Source: Candidatus Competibacteraceae bacterium (GTDB taxonomy: Bacteria > Pseudomonadota > Gammaproteobacteria > Competibacterales > Competibacteraceae). From it: a DNA stretch of 33,646 bases. The notes under the pieces are model-generated. The model was not told the DNA's origin and searched no databases. It worked only from the letters and a program-made list of their open reading frames with translations. This document shows, piece by piece, positions 26,628-33,646 of the stretch (positions are counted from its first letter, which is position 1; each line of letters begins with the position of its first letter). Both the position numbers and the translations under genes were made by a program. The stretch is taken from positions 1 to 33,646 of the forward strand of contig RXIX01000027.1 of NCBI GenBank assembly GCA_003989075.1, read 5' to 3'.

Positions 26628-29324
26628 TCAGCAGGGCAGCGCTGCACCCTTACGGGCATAGCCGTGCCAGGTCAGACCCAGGCAGATCAGATAGAACAGG
26701 CTGAAAAACAACAGTGCACCGCCAGGGTCGCCACTCAGATCGAATGAAGCGCCATAGGCGATGGGGATAAAGAAACCGCCAAAGGCAGCAACCGCTGAAC
26801 TGAAGCCCAGGGTTGCTGCGGCTTCGGTAGCGGCGGTGCGGCGTGCCTGCTCCAGAGCGGCTGCGTCCTGCCCGGCCACCTGCCGTTCGCGCAGGGTGCG
26901 GAACAGGATCGGAATCATGCGGAAGGTGGAGCCGTTACCGATCCCGGCGGCCAGAAACAGGATCAGGAACATCAGCATGAAACCGGCTACGCTGCCGCCA
27001 CCGCTCGTGCCGGGCAGGAATGGGATTGCCAGCAGCGTCGCGCCAGCCATGACCAGAAAACTCCAGACGCTGATCATGGCTCCGCCGCGCTGATCGGCCA
27101 GCCAGCCCCCAATCGGCCGTACCAGCGCCGCCAGCAATGGCCCGACAAAGGCGAACTGGACTGCATCCACGCCCGGAAACAGAGTATTGACCAGCATCGG
27201 AAACCCGGCAGCCAGGCCGATGAATGAGCCGAAGGTGCCGGTGTAGAGCACGCTCATCCGCCATTGCTGCGGATGCTTCATGATCGCCACCTGCTCGGCG
27301 AAACCGGCCTTGACCGTAGCGATGTTGTCCATGCCAAACCAGGCAGCCAGTGCCGCGAGGAGGATGAACGGCACCCAGATGAAACCAGCATTCTGCAGCC
27401 AGATCAGCGTAGTGCCGCCGTTCGCCTCACGCAGGGTTTGCGCTTCGCCGCCCAGAATGAGCAGCGCACCACTGTAAATGACAAGGGGAACGATGAATTG
27501 CGCCAAACCAACGCCGAGATTGCCGATACCGGCATTCAGGCCCAGCGCGGTGCCCTGCAGGCGCTGCGGATAGAAGAAGCTGATATTGGCCATGCTGGAG
27601 GAAAAATTACCCGCGCCCAGTCCGCACAGCAGAGCAATGACCACGAACACCGCATAGTGGGTATTCGGATCCTGCACCGCCACACCAATCCACAAGGTCG
27701 GCAGCAACAACAGCGCAGTGCTGAACACAGTCCAGTTGCGCCCGCCGAAGATCGGTACCACAAAGGCATACAGCACCCGAAAGAAGGCGCCGGACAGGCC
27801 CGGCAAGGCCGCCAGCCAGAACAACTGGTTCGGCGTGAATTGGAAACCAACCTGCGGCAGCCTGACCACAATCACGCTCCACACCACCCAGACCGCGAAG
27901 GCCAGCAGCAGCGCCGGCATCGAGAGCCACAGATTGCGATTGGCAATAGCGCGCCCAGTCTGCTCCCAGAAGCTCTCGTCATCGGGCCGCCAATCAACCA
28001 ACAGGTGTCGGCGCGGCCGCCTATGTTCAATCAGTTCGGCCTGTTCCAGCTCGGCACGCGCCTCGGCATGGCGACCCAGAATAGCCTCGCGCTCGTTCTT
28101 CTCGGCCACCCAGGTCCAGAGCATGGTGACCACCACCAGCAGGAACATGAGCATGAAGCAACTGCTGCGCACCCCGACAGCATCTGCGGCAACCCCGAAC
28201 ATGATCGGCAGCACAAAACCGCCCAGGCCGCCAATCAGGCCGACGATGCCACCGACCACGCCCATCTGGGTTGGATAATGATCGGCCAGACTGCGGTAGA
28301 CGCTGGCCTTGCCAAAGCCCTGCGCCAGCCCAACCAGAAAGACCAGCACCGTGAACAGCACGATGCCGGTGGCCAGATTAAGCGACACTTCACCCTTGAT
28401 ACCGTGGATGATCAGCGTGGTCGGCGGATAGCTGAGCAGGAATAGGCACAGCAGGCTGATCCACAGCACCCACCAGGTGACGGTATTGCCGCCCCACTTG
28501 TCGGAAGCCCAGCCGCCCAGCGCACGAATCGCGCCCGACGGCAAATCGAAGAAGATGGTCAAAAAGGCGGCGGTGGCGAGCGGCAGGCCGTATTCGCCGA
28601 CGTAATATTTAGGTAGCCACAGCGCCAGCGCCACGAAACCGCCAAAGACGAAGGCATAGGACAGACCGAAGCGCCAGACGCGTGCATCCAGCAACGGCAA
28701 GAGCTGCTGGCCGAGGCTTGGCCGGATGCGATTCTGATCAGCGCCCTTTTCATGCAGCGGGTCGGTATAGGTGAACAGCCAGAACAGCAGCGCCATCACC
28801 ACCAGCGCCACCGCGTAGACCTTGGGCACCATTTGCCAGGCGCCAAACGAGGCAATAATCAGCGGCGCAATAAATTTGGTCAGCGATGATCCGGCATTGC
28901 CCGCGCCGAAAATGCCCATCGCCGTCCCCTGCCGCTCCTTGCTAAACCAGGCTGAGGTATAGGCGATGCCTACCGCGAATGAACCGCCAGCCAGACCTAC
29001 AAACAATCCCAGCACCAGATATTGCCAATATTCAGTCGCGTAAGACAGCAGCCAGGTCGGAATCGCCACCAGCAGCATCTGGATGAAAAAGATGATCCGC
29101 CCGCCATAGCGATCCGTGAGAATACCCAGGGGTAGACGCACCAGGGAGCCGGTCAGAATAGGCGTTGCGACCAGCAGGCCAAATTCGGTTTCATTAAGAT
29201 TCAGCTCGGCTTTGATCTTGATGCCAATCACGGAAAACATCACCCATACGGCGAAATTAACCGCGAAAGCCATGGTATTCAGGGTCAGGACGGAAATCTG
29301 TTTTCTTTGCAGCGTCGTAGCCAT
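26628..29324 (-). CDS. narK: NarK1-NarK2 fusion nitrate/nitrite transporter
   Basis: About 898 residues: two complete major facilitator domains in one chain. The first (about 1-425) starts LNTMAFAVNFAVWVMFSVIG and resembles the NarK1 nitrate/proton symporter class. A charged linker (EKNEREAILGRHAEARAELE onward) follows. The second half (about 450-898) resembles NarK2 antiporters, with GLGAGNFSSSMANISFFYPQRLQGTALGLNAG and GIGNGSTFRMIPILF. Such natural fusions are known, for example in Paracoccus. It should import nitrate and exchange nitrite. GGAG five bases before ATG 29324 sets the start. It is divergent from mobA. Base composition is GC-rich (37 of 60 at 27301-27360), unlike the adjacent nnrS. 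Confidence 0.97.
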   Translation of the reverse strand: MATTLQRKQISVLTLNTMAFAVNFAVWVMFSVIGIKIKAELNLNETEFGLLVATPILTGSLVRLPLGILTDRYGGRIIFFIQMLLVAIPTWLLSYATEYWQYLVLGLFVGLAGGSFAVGIAYTSAWFSKERQGTAMGIFGAGNAGSSLTKFIAPLIIASFGAWQMVPKVYAVALVVMALLFWLFTYTDPLHEKGADQNRIRPSLGQQLLPLLDARVWRFGLSYAFVFGGFVALALWLPKYYVGEYGLPLATAAFLTIFFDLPSGAIRALGGWASDKWGGNTVTWWVLWISLLCLFLLSYPPTTLIIHGIKGEVSLNLATGIVLFTVLVFLVGLAQGFGKASVYRSLADHYPTQMGVVGGIVGLIGGLGGFVLPIMFGVAADAVGVRSSCFMLMFLLVVVTMLWTWVAEKNEREAILGRHAEARAELEQAELIEHRRPRRHLLVDWRPDDESFWEQTGRAIANRNLWLSMPALLLAFAVWVVWSVIVVRLPQVGFQFTPNQLFWLAALPGLSGAFFRVLYAFVVPIFGGRNWTVFSTALLLLPTLWIGVAVQDPNTHYAVFVVIALLCGLGAGNFSSSMANISFFYPQRLQGTALGLNAGIGNLGVGLAQFIVPLVIYSGALLILGGEAQTLREANGGTTLIWLQNAGFIWVPFILLAALAAWFGMDNIATVKAGFAEQVAIMKHPQQWRMSVLYTGTFGSFIGLAAGFPMLVNTLFPGVDAVQFAFVGPLLAALVRPIGGWLADQRGGAMISVWSFLVMAGATLLAIPFLPGTSGGGSVAGFMLMFLILFLAAGIGNGSTFRMIPILFRTLRERQVAGQDAAALEQARRTAATEAAATLGFSSAVAAFGGFFIPIAYGASFDLSGDPGGALLFFSLFYLICLGLTWHGYARKGAALPC

Positions 29325-29379
29325 GCGAACTCCGTTTTTCATACCTGGGGTCCGATGCTACAACTGCTTATAGCCTGTA

Positions 29380-29396
29380 AAAATCAGGCTTATTGG
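29380..29396 (-). promoter_or_regulatory. 17-bp box shared by both narK-type promoters (copy 2)
   Basis: Minus-strand CCAATAAGCCTGATTTT, one base different from the copy at 24570-24586. A TATAAG (-10-like, plus coordinates 29367-29372) follows on the minus strand, so the box would sit over the -35 region of the narK1K2 promoter, about 60 bases upstream of its start codon. Confidence 0.5.
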
Positions 29397-29424
29397 CAGG
29401 GCTGGCGCGATTCAGTATGCGGAT

Positions 29425-29440
29425 TACCTCTTTCGAGGTA
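29425..29440. promoter_or_regulatory. NarL/NarP-type 7-2-7 palindrome (copy 2)
   Basis: TACCTCT-TT-CGAGGTA, in the gap between the divergent narK1K2 fusion and mobA. The left heptamer is an exact TACYYMT; the right half mirrors it as in the copy at 24615-24630. The preceding GGATTACCTC is also identical in both copies. This predicts nitrate control of the fusion transporter and possibly mobA by NarL. Confidence 0.8.
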
Positions 29441-29520
29441 GGCACGCTGGAAACTTAATAGACTGTTTCTATTGGGATTTAATTCTGCGGTTCCATGATG
29501 GGCCAGGCGGGCTTGATGCT

Positions 29521-29556
29521 GGCATGATCCCGTAGGGGTAACTCGAAAAATCGGAG
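29521..29556 (+). promoter_or_regulatory. Conserved 35-bp element with hairpin, at the mobA ribosome site (copy 2)
   Basis: It begins GGCATGATCCCGTAGGGGTA and continues ACTCGAAAAATCGGAG, ending just before the mobA start codon at 29562. AGGGGTA (29534-29540) is an exact inverted NarL heptamer. CTC near the loop can pair with GAG of the GGAG ribosome-binding site, so it could modulate mobA translation. It is the partner of the element at 24710-24745. Confidence 0.45.
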
Positions 29557-29561
29557 ATGTT

Positions 29562-30248
29562 ATGGATGATTCAGCAATAGCGACCGGCTGGCCTGACCCG
29601 GCGGTACCGGGCATGGCCGCGATCACCGGCGTTCTGCTGGCCGGCGGGCGTGCTGAGCGCATGGGTGGGCAGGATAAGGGCCTGCTGCCGTTGGCCGGTG
29701 AGCCGCTGATTGTCCAAGGTCTGCGCCGCCTGCGGCCTCAGGTTGCGGAACTGCTGATCAGCGCCAATCGCCACCCGGATCGCTACGGCGCGCTCGGCTA
29801 TCGAGTGATCGGCGATCCACCGGACTGCCGCTTTCGCGGACCGCTGGCCGGAATTCTAGCCGCCATGGGCGCCGCCAGGACACCTTGGATCCTGACCGCG
29901 CCCTGTGATTCACCCTTCCTGCCGCCCGACTATGCAGCGCGCATGTGGACGGCGCGGACCCGGTATGGCGCGACGCTCAGCGTTGCCCGGAATGCGGTCG
30001 GCTGGCAACCGGTCTTTGCTCTGCTGCCGGTGACCCTGCACGAGGATTTACGGCATTGGCTGGCGCAGGGCCATGGTGGCGTCGGACGCTGGCTCCAGCA
30101 TTATCAGCCGGCGCCGGTGGATTTTACCGACTGGCCAGCGCTGTTTTGCAACGTCAACACGCCGGCGGAGCTGGCCCGGCTGGAAGCGGCATTCCCGCAT
30201 CCACCGGACTCCCTGCTTAGCGACGAGCGCTCTCCCCGAGATGAGTAA
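29562..30248 (+). CDS. mobA: Molybdenum cofactor guanylyltransferase
   Basis: 228 residues. MobA transfers GMP from GTP to molybdopterin, making the guanine dinucleotide cofactor that NarG requires, in the cytoplasm. The nucleotide-binding motif GVLLAGGRAERMGGQDKGLLPL appears at about 23-44, and LTAPCDSPFLP and FCNVNTPAEL are also typical. The first 17 residues precede the conserved region, so an alternative start is ATG 29613, but ATG 29562 has GGAG upstream and I keep it. It is divergent from the NarK fusion with a NarL-type site between. Its 3' end overlaps narL by 32 bases tail to tail. Confidence 0.95.
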   Translation: MDDSAIATGWPDPAVPGMAAITGVLLAGGRAERMGGQDKGLLPLAGEPLIVQGLRRLRPQVAELLISANRHPDRYGALGYRVIGDPPDCRFRGPLAGILAAMGAARTPWILTAPCDSPFLPPDYAARMWTARTRYGATLSVARNAVGWQPVFALLPVTLHEDLRHWLAQGHGGVGRWLQHYQPAPVDFTDWPALFCNVNTPAELARLEAAFPHPPDSLLSDERSPRDE

Positions 30249-30876
30249 CTGCCCAAACCGCCGCCTCTACCCGCGAGCCCAGGTTCAGCTTGTGCAGCAG
30301 GTGCTTGACATGCACCTTGACGGTGCCCTCGGCAATTTTCAATTGCCGGGCAATCAACTTGTTGCTGTAGCCGGCGGCGATCAACGCCAGCGTCTCCTGC
30401 TCACGCTCGGTCAGATGGATGTGCTCGATCGGCTTGGGGTGGACCTCGTGGCGCAGGGCATTGGCCAGGATGACCGCCACCCGCTCGCCCAGCGCAATGC
30501 GGCCTTGCGCGGCGGTTCTCAGGCATGACAGCACGTCTTCGGGCTCCATGTCCTTGAGCAGATAGCCATCAGCCCCTAGGCGCAGCGCCGCGACCACATC
30601 CTCCTCACTATCGGACACGGTGAGAATGAGCACCCGGCTGTCCATGTCGGTCGCTTTAAGGGCCCTCAGGGTTTCCAGGCCGTTCAGACCGCGCATGTTC
30701 AAATCCAGCAGGATCAGGTCGGGGCGCAGTTGCCGCGCCAGCGCCAGACCCTGTTGACCATTGCCCGCCTCACCGACCAGCCGCAGCGCGCTTTCCATCG
30801 CCACCAGTTGCACAATCCCCCGGCGCATCAAGGGATGATCATCAATGATCAGAATGGTTTGCACATCCTCGGGCAT
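30217..30876 (-). CDS. narL: Nitrate/nitrite response regulator
   Basis: 219 residues. Receiver domain at about 7-125 with acidic pocket IDD (12-13), phosphorylation site Asp58 in LILLDLNMRG, Thr86 and Lys108. A LuxR-type helix-turn-helix follows at about 155-205 (LTEREQETLALIAAGYSNKL then AEGTVKVHVKHLLHKLNL). This is the NarL/NarP layout, and phosphorylated protein binds TACYYMT heptamers. I set ATG 30876 as start, with GAGG upstream; residues before it in the open frame are not family-like. It lies 19 bases after narX and is likely cotranscribed with it. The 7-2-7 sites at 24615 and 29425 are its predicted targets. Confidence 0.95.
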   Translation of the reverse strand: MPEDVQTILIIDDHPLMRRGIVQLVAMESALRLVGEAGNGQQGLALARQLRPDLILLDLNMRGLNGLETLRALKATDMDSRVLILTVSDSEEDVVAALRLGADGYLLKDMEPEDVLSCLRTAAQGRIALGERVAVILANALRHEVHPKPIEHIHLTEREQETLALIAAGYSNKLIARQLKIAEGTVKVHVKHLLHKLNLGSRVEAAVWAVTHLGESARR

Positions 30877-30895
30877 GGCACACCTCGATAGGCAT

Positions 30896-32743
30896 TCAGG
30901 GGGAAATCTGCACCCGGGCGGCAGGCCGAAAGCGCAGATGCACGTTAACGCCGCAGCCGGGCCGCGACTGCAAAAGCAGCGTCCCGCCCAGGCAAGCGGC
31001 CCGCTCATGCATGATGCTCAGACCAAAGTGATGGGTCTTTTGCGCATCATCCGGCAGGCCAATGCCGTCGTCGTCGATCTCCACCATCACCTCACCATCC
31101 TCCAAAGAGCGTAGCTGAACGCGCGCCTGTGTGGCCCGTGCATGCTTGACCACGTTATTCAGGGCCTCGCGAATGATCTGCAGCAGGTGAATCTGCTCGT
31201 TGGGATTGAGCACAACGCCGGTCCAGTCGGCATGATCAAGTTGAATCAATAGGCCGCCACCCTGCTGGCTGAGTTCCTGCACCACATCCCGCAGGCTGTC
31301 TTCCAAACGTGAATGCTGCATTTTCAGGCGAAACGTGGTGATCAGTTCGCGCAGTTGCCGATAGGCATTGTTCAGGCCCTGGCGCAGTTCAGCGATGATC
31401 TCCTGCGTTTCCGCACTCATCGCCGCGCCGCTGGCCGAGGTTTGCAGACGGCTGACCTGGATTTTCAGATAGGACAGGGCCTGCGCCAGGGAGTCGTGCA
31501 GATCACGGGCCATGGCATTACGCTCTTCCAGCAGCGCCAGGCGCTGGACCTGTTCAGCCTGCTCATTGACATACAACGCAGCGGCAAGATTGCGCGCAAC
31601 CGCTTCCAGCAGCGGCAATTGCCAGGCAGTGGTGTTCAGATCGGCATTGCGGACGATCAGTACCCCAAATTGCCGATCCTGATCGCGGACCGGGATGCAG
31701 AAGGTCTGCCGGCTGCTCTCCAGCGTGTGGGTGAAACCCTCGCCCAGACAAGACTGACAGCGTGGGTATTCACAAAAGGACGCCACCGGCGCCGGCGCCG
31801 GGCCTGCGGTGAACACCCGTGTCGCCTGGGTAGTGGTGGGATCGAGCAGGCACAGCCGCACCGAGGCCAGACCGGTCATCTTTTCCACCTCGCTCAAAAT
31901 CGCCTGATAGGTGGCGTCGCGCAGCCGGGATTCGCTGAGCTGGCGGGTGGTGTGATACAGCAGTTCCAGCGAGCGGTTGCTGATGCGCAGCGCCTGGGTT
32001 TGCTGCTCGACCCGCGCTTCCAGATCCGCGTACAGGGTTGAGAGATCGGCCGCCATCAGGTTAAACGCCTGACCGAGCACGCCCAGTTCATCCTGCCCGA
32101 CGTGGCGAATGCGCACCGATAGATCGCCGTGCCGGGCGCGGCGCGCCAGCTCGACCAGATCGCGCAGCGGTACCACGACCCGGCTGTGCAATTGATGCAT
32201 GGCGACAAAGGCCAGCACCAGGGTCAGGAACAGGGCGATGCCCTGCACCAGCCGCAGCAGGCGAATCTTGGCCTCGCTGTCCTGCTCCAGCACCTTGACG
32301 AAGGCATCCAGCCGGGCGACGAACTCATCGATTTCGCGTAGATGGTTCGGGAATGGCGCGGCCTGCGCGGCGGCCTGCAGAGTGGGCCGCAGCTTTTCGC
32401 GCCAGGCGCTTTCGAGCGTTCTGAGCATCTGATGGCGGGAATCGGCCATTGCCGTGGAAATCGCGCCGGTGCGCCAGAGCTGTTCCAGACGGCTTTCGAA
32501 CGCCTGGATTTCCCCGCTGACAGCCGCGACGGCAGCAGGATCGGCGTGATGGACCGGGTCCTGCAGACGGGTGGCAATACGGTAAGACTGCATGCGCAGC
32601 GAGCCGGCCAGATTGATGGCGGTTGCATCACCCTTGCTGGATTCGGCAATCAACATCGCGCTGAGCATGCTCAGCAAGGCCAGCAGGACGATGCCGCCAA
32701 TCGCCAGACCACTACGCAAAATAATGGAATCGTTATTTTCCAT
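30896..32743 (-). CDS. narX: Nitrate/nitrite sensor histidine kinase
   Basis: 615 residues. Membrane helix 1 (about 9-32), periplasmic sensor with the P-box (ATAINLAGSLRMQSYRI, about 40-56) that binds nitrate, helix 2 (about 162-184), HAMP, then a central GAF-like module. That module carries a cysteine group (Cys324, Cys329, Cys332, with Cys349) typical of NarX/NarQ. Next come the HisKA_3 H-box RDLHDSLAQALSYLK with His416, and an ATPase domain with EALNNVVKHA and DDGIGLP. The ATG has AAGGA at proper spacing. With narL it forms the nitrate-sensing pair for this locus. It appears separate from the cytochrome gene upstream because of the hairpin at 32801. Confidence 0.96.
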   Translation of the reverse strand: MENNDSIILRSGLAIGGIVLLALLSMLSAMLIAESSKGDATAINLAGSLRMQSYRIATRLQDPVHHADPAAVAAVSGEIQAFESRLEQLWRTGAISTAMADSRHQMLRTLESAWREKLRPTLQAAAQAAPFPNHLREIDEFVARLDAFVKVLEQDSEAKIRLLRLVQGIALFLTLVLAFVAMHQLHSRVVVPLRDLVELARRARHGDLSVRIRHVGQDELGVLGQAFNLMAADLSTLYADLEARVEQQTQALRISNRSLELLYHTTRQLSESRLRDATYQAILSEVEKMTGLASVRLCLLDPTTTQATRVFTAGPAPAPVASFCEYPRCQSCLGEGFTHTLESSRQTFCIPVRDQDRQFGVLIVRNADLNTTAWQLPLLEAVARNLAAALYVNEQAEQVQRLALLEERNAMARDLHDSLAQALSYLKIQVSRLQTSASGAAMSAETQEIIAELRQGLNNAYRQLRELITTFRLKMQHSRLEDSLRDVVQELSQQGGGLLIQLDHADWTGVVLNPNEQIHLLQIIREALNNVVKHARATQARVQLRSLEDGEVMVEIDDDGIGLPDDAQKTHHFGLSIMHERAACLGGTLLLQSRPGCGVNVHLRFRPAARVQISP

Positions 32744-32800
32744 TGGCGTTCCTTCAGGCTAAGGCGGCCATCCGTGCACAATATGTCCCGCCCCAAATGA

Positions 32801-32827
32801 CAAGGGCCACCCCGAGGATGGCCCTTG
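32801..32827 (-). terminator. Intrinsic-terminator-like hairpin after the cytochrome gene
   Basis: CAAGGGCCA and TGGCCCTTG form a perfect 9-bp stem with a nine-base loop, just past the stop of the cytochrome gene on the minus strand. The following TCATTT is a weak T-run. It probably separates the cytochrome transcript from narX. Confidence 0.65.
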
Positions 32828-32859
32828 GCACGTCACGCGTTTCGAGTGCGGGATAGCGC

Positions 32860-33378
32860 TTACTTAGGCGCGGCCTCGGCAGCCGGAGCCGGTGCAGCGG
32901 CATCAGTCTTGATGCCGGTTTCAGCCAGCATGTAGACGATGGCGTCGCGGATATTGGTCTCGGTCAGCGCCGGATTGCCGCCCTTGGCCGGCATGGCACG
33001 GATACCGTTGACCGCATGGTTGACCAGCGTATCCAGGCCCTGAGCAAACCGTGGCTCCCAGAGATCCTTGGCGCCGACCTTGGGCGCGCCACTGGCGCCC
33101 GTAGCGTGGCAGGCCATGCAGACCTTGTTATAAACCTCCGGCCCGGTCAGAACCGCCGCAACCGGCGGCGCCGCGTTAGGATCAGTGAGCACAATCCGTG
33201 CTACAGGCTTGATGCGGTCAATCACCGCCGCCTGCTTGCGCGAACCATCGTCGGAAGGAATGGCCGTGATAATGCCGATCAGGGCGGCCACAAAAAACGC
33301 CACGGTCGCCAGCAAGGCCAGCGCTGAAATCAGGGTGACGGACGTGACGATACTGGATTTTTCTACTTGCGCATTCAC
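32860..33378 (-). CDS. Membrane-anchored cytochrome c5-type protein
   Basis: 172 residues. One N-terminal helix (about 13-40) anchors a periplasmic c-type cytochrome domain. The heme site is Cys87-x2-Cys90-His91 in KVCMACHATG, with Met129 in GIRAMPAKGG as likely sixth ligand, and TNIRDAIVYML closing the domain. The C-terminus is an Ala/Pro-rich tail. This fits the cytochrome c5 family, which carries single electrons in respiration. A direct link to the nitrate system is not shown; it is upstream of narX on the same strand but separated by a hairpin. GAGGTGAG before the ATG supports the start. Confidence 0.92.
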   Translation of the reverse strand: MNAQVEKSSIVTSVTLISALALLATVAFFVAALIGIITAIPSDDGSRKQAAVIDRIKPVARIVLTDPNAAPPVAAVLTGPEVYNKVCMACHATGASGAPKVGAKDLWEPRFAQGLDTLVNHAVNGIRAMPAKGGNPALTETNIRDAIVYMLAETGIKTDAAAPAPAAEAAPK

Positions 33379-33646
33379 ACTCTCACCTCACTGAACGCAT
33401 TTTTCGACTCGCGCATCCCCAATCATCCGGCTGCGCACAGGGTGTCCGCCTGCTGACCCTGAACAGACGGGGCCGGGGACGTGTGCGTGGTCATGGTCAA
33501 TGGGGCGGGCGGGAACGTTTTGATTTGGATTTTGCTCTTTTGATACGTGTTGGGGTAACGCTAACCGTTTTGATTATATCGTTGTTTGCACTGGCCTGAA
33601 AACCGGCTATCACGACCGGGTGGCGCAGCGTTGGGATCATGATCCG
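33379..33646 (-). promoter_or_regulatory. Upstream region of the cytochrome c5 gene
   Basis: 268 bases with no gene I can support up to the window end. TTTTGAT occurs three times (near 33518, 33537 and 33570), which could be regulator half-sites. TGGGGTA at 33551-33557 is a 6-of-7 inverted NarL heptamer. TTGATTTGGATTTT is a poor FNR-like match. I see no firm promoter. Confidence 0.25.

Noticed and set aside
27264-28445. 393-codon plus-strand frame over the NarK fusion
   Set aside because: Antisense shadow; Gln/His/Arg-rich and without any recognisable motif.

Overview
The window looks like chromosomal DNA of a gammaproteobacterium able to respire nitrate. The housekeeping blocks have gammaproteobacterial neighbours: secD-yajC-tgt, and leuC-leuD-leuB-asd-fimV with a divergent LysR gene, an order I recall from Pseudomonas. 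gspM/gspN and fimV also fit a type IV pilus / type II secretion gammaproteobacterium. I cannot name genus or species from the sequence alone.

Layout. 1-1782 (minus): start of secD, yajC, tgt. 1884-2348 (plus): an exported DUF192 protein. 2349-2833: no intact gene; a degenerate IS200/IS605-type remnant. 2834-5392 (plus): gspM-gspN, detached from the rest of a type II secretion operon, then a lipoprotein lytic transglycosylase. 5452-13330 (minus, transcribed right to left): leuC, a glutathione S-transferase-like gene, leuD, leuB, asd and fimV; fimV carries a perfect 42-bp tandem repeat. 13459-14873 (plus): LysR regulator and mobB. 14870-24423 (minus): narK-narG-narH-narJ-narI-moaA. 24900-25151 (plus): an 83-aa protein I do not recognise. 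25284-29324 (minus): nnrS and a double-length NarK1-NarK2 fusion. 29562-30248 (plus): mobA. 30217-32743 (minus): narX-narL. 32860-33378 (minus): a membrane-anchored cytochrome c5-type protein.

How it fits together. Positions 14361-32743 form a nitrate respiration locus. NarK-type carriers bring nitrate in and export nitrite. NarGHI reduces nitrate at the quinol pool, with NarJ as assembly chaperone. MoaA, MobA and MobB serve molybdenum cofactor synthesis and its conversion to the bis-MGD form that NarG needs. NnrS is a membrane protein linked to nitric oxide stress. NarX-NarL is the nitrate/nitrite two-component system expected to control the locus.

The most notable signal is regulatory. The divergent intergenic regions narK / 83-aa gene and narK1K2 / mobA share three short elements at nearly identical spacing: a 17-bp box, a palindrome with the 7-2-7 geometry of NarL/NarP sites, and a 35-bp element of unknown role. 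This suggests a duplicated divergent nitrate-responsive control region. The core from narI to nnrS is visibly more AT-rich than its flanks. No tRNA, rRNA, CRISPR array or intact transposase was found.
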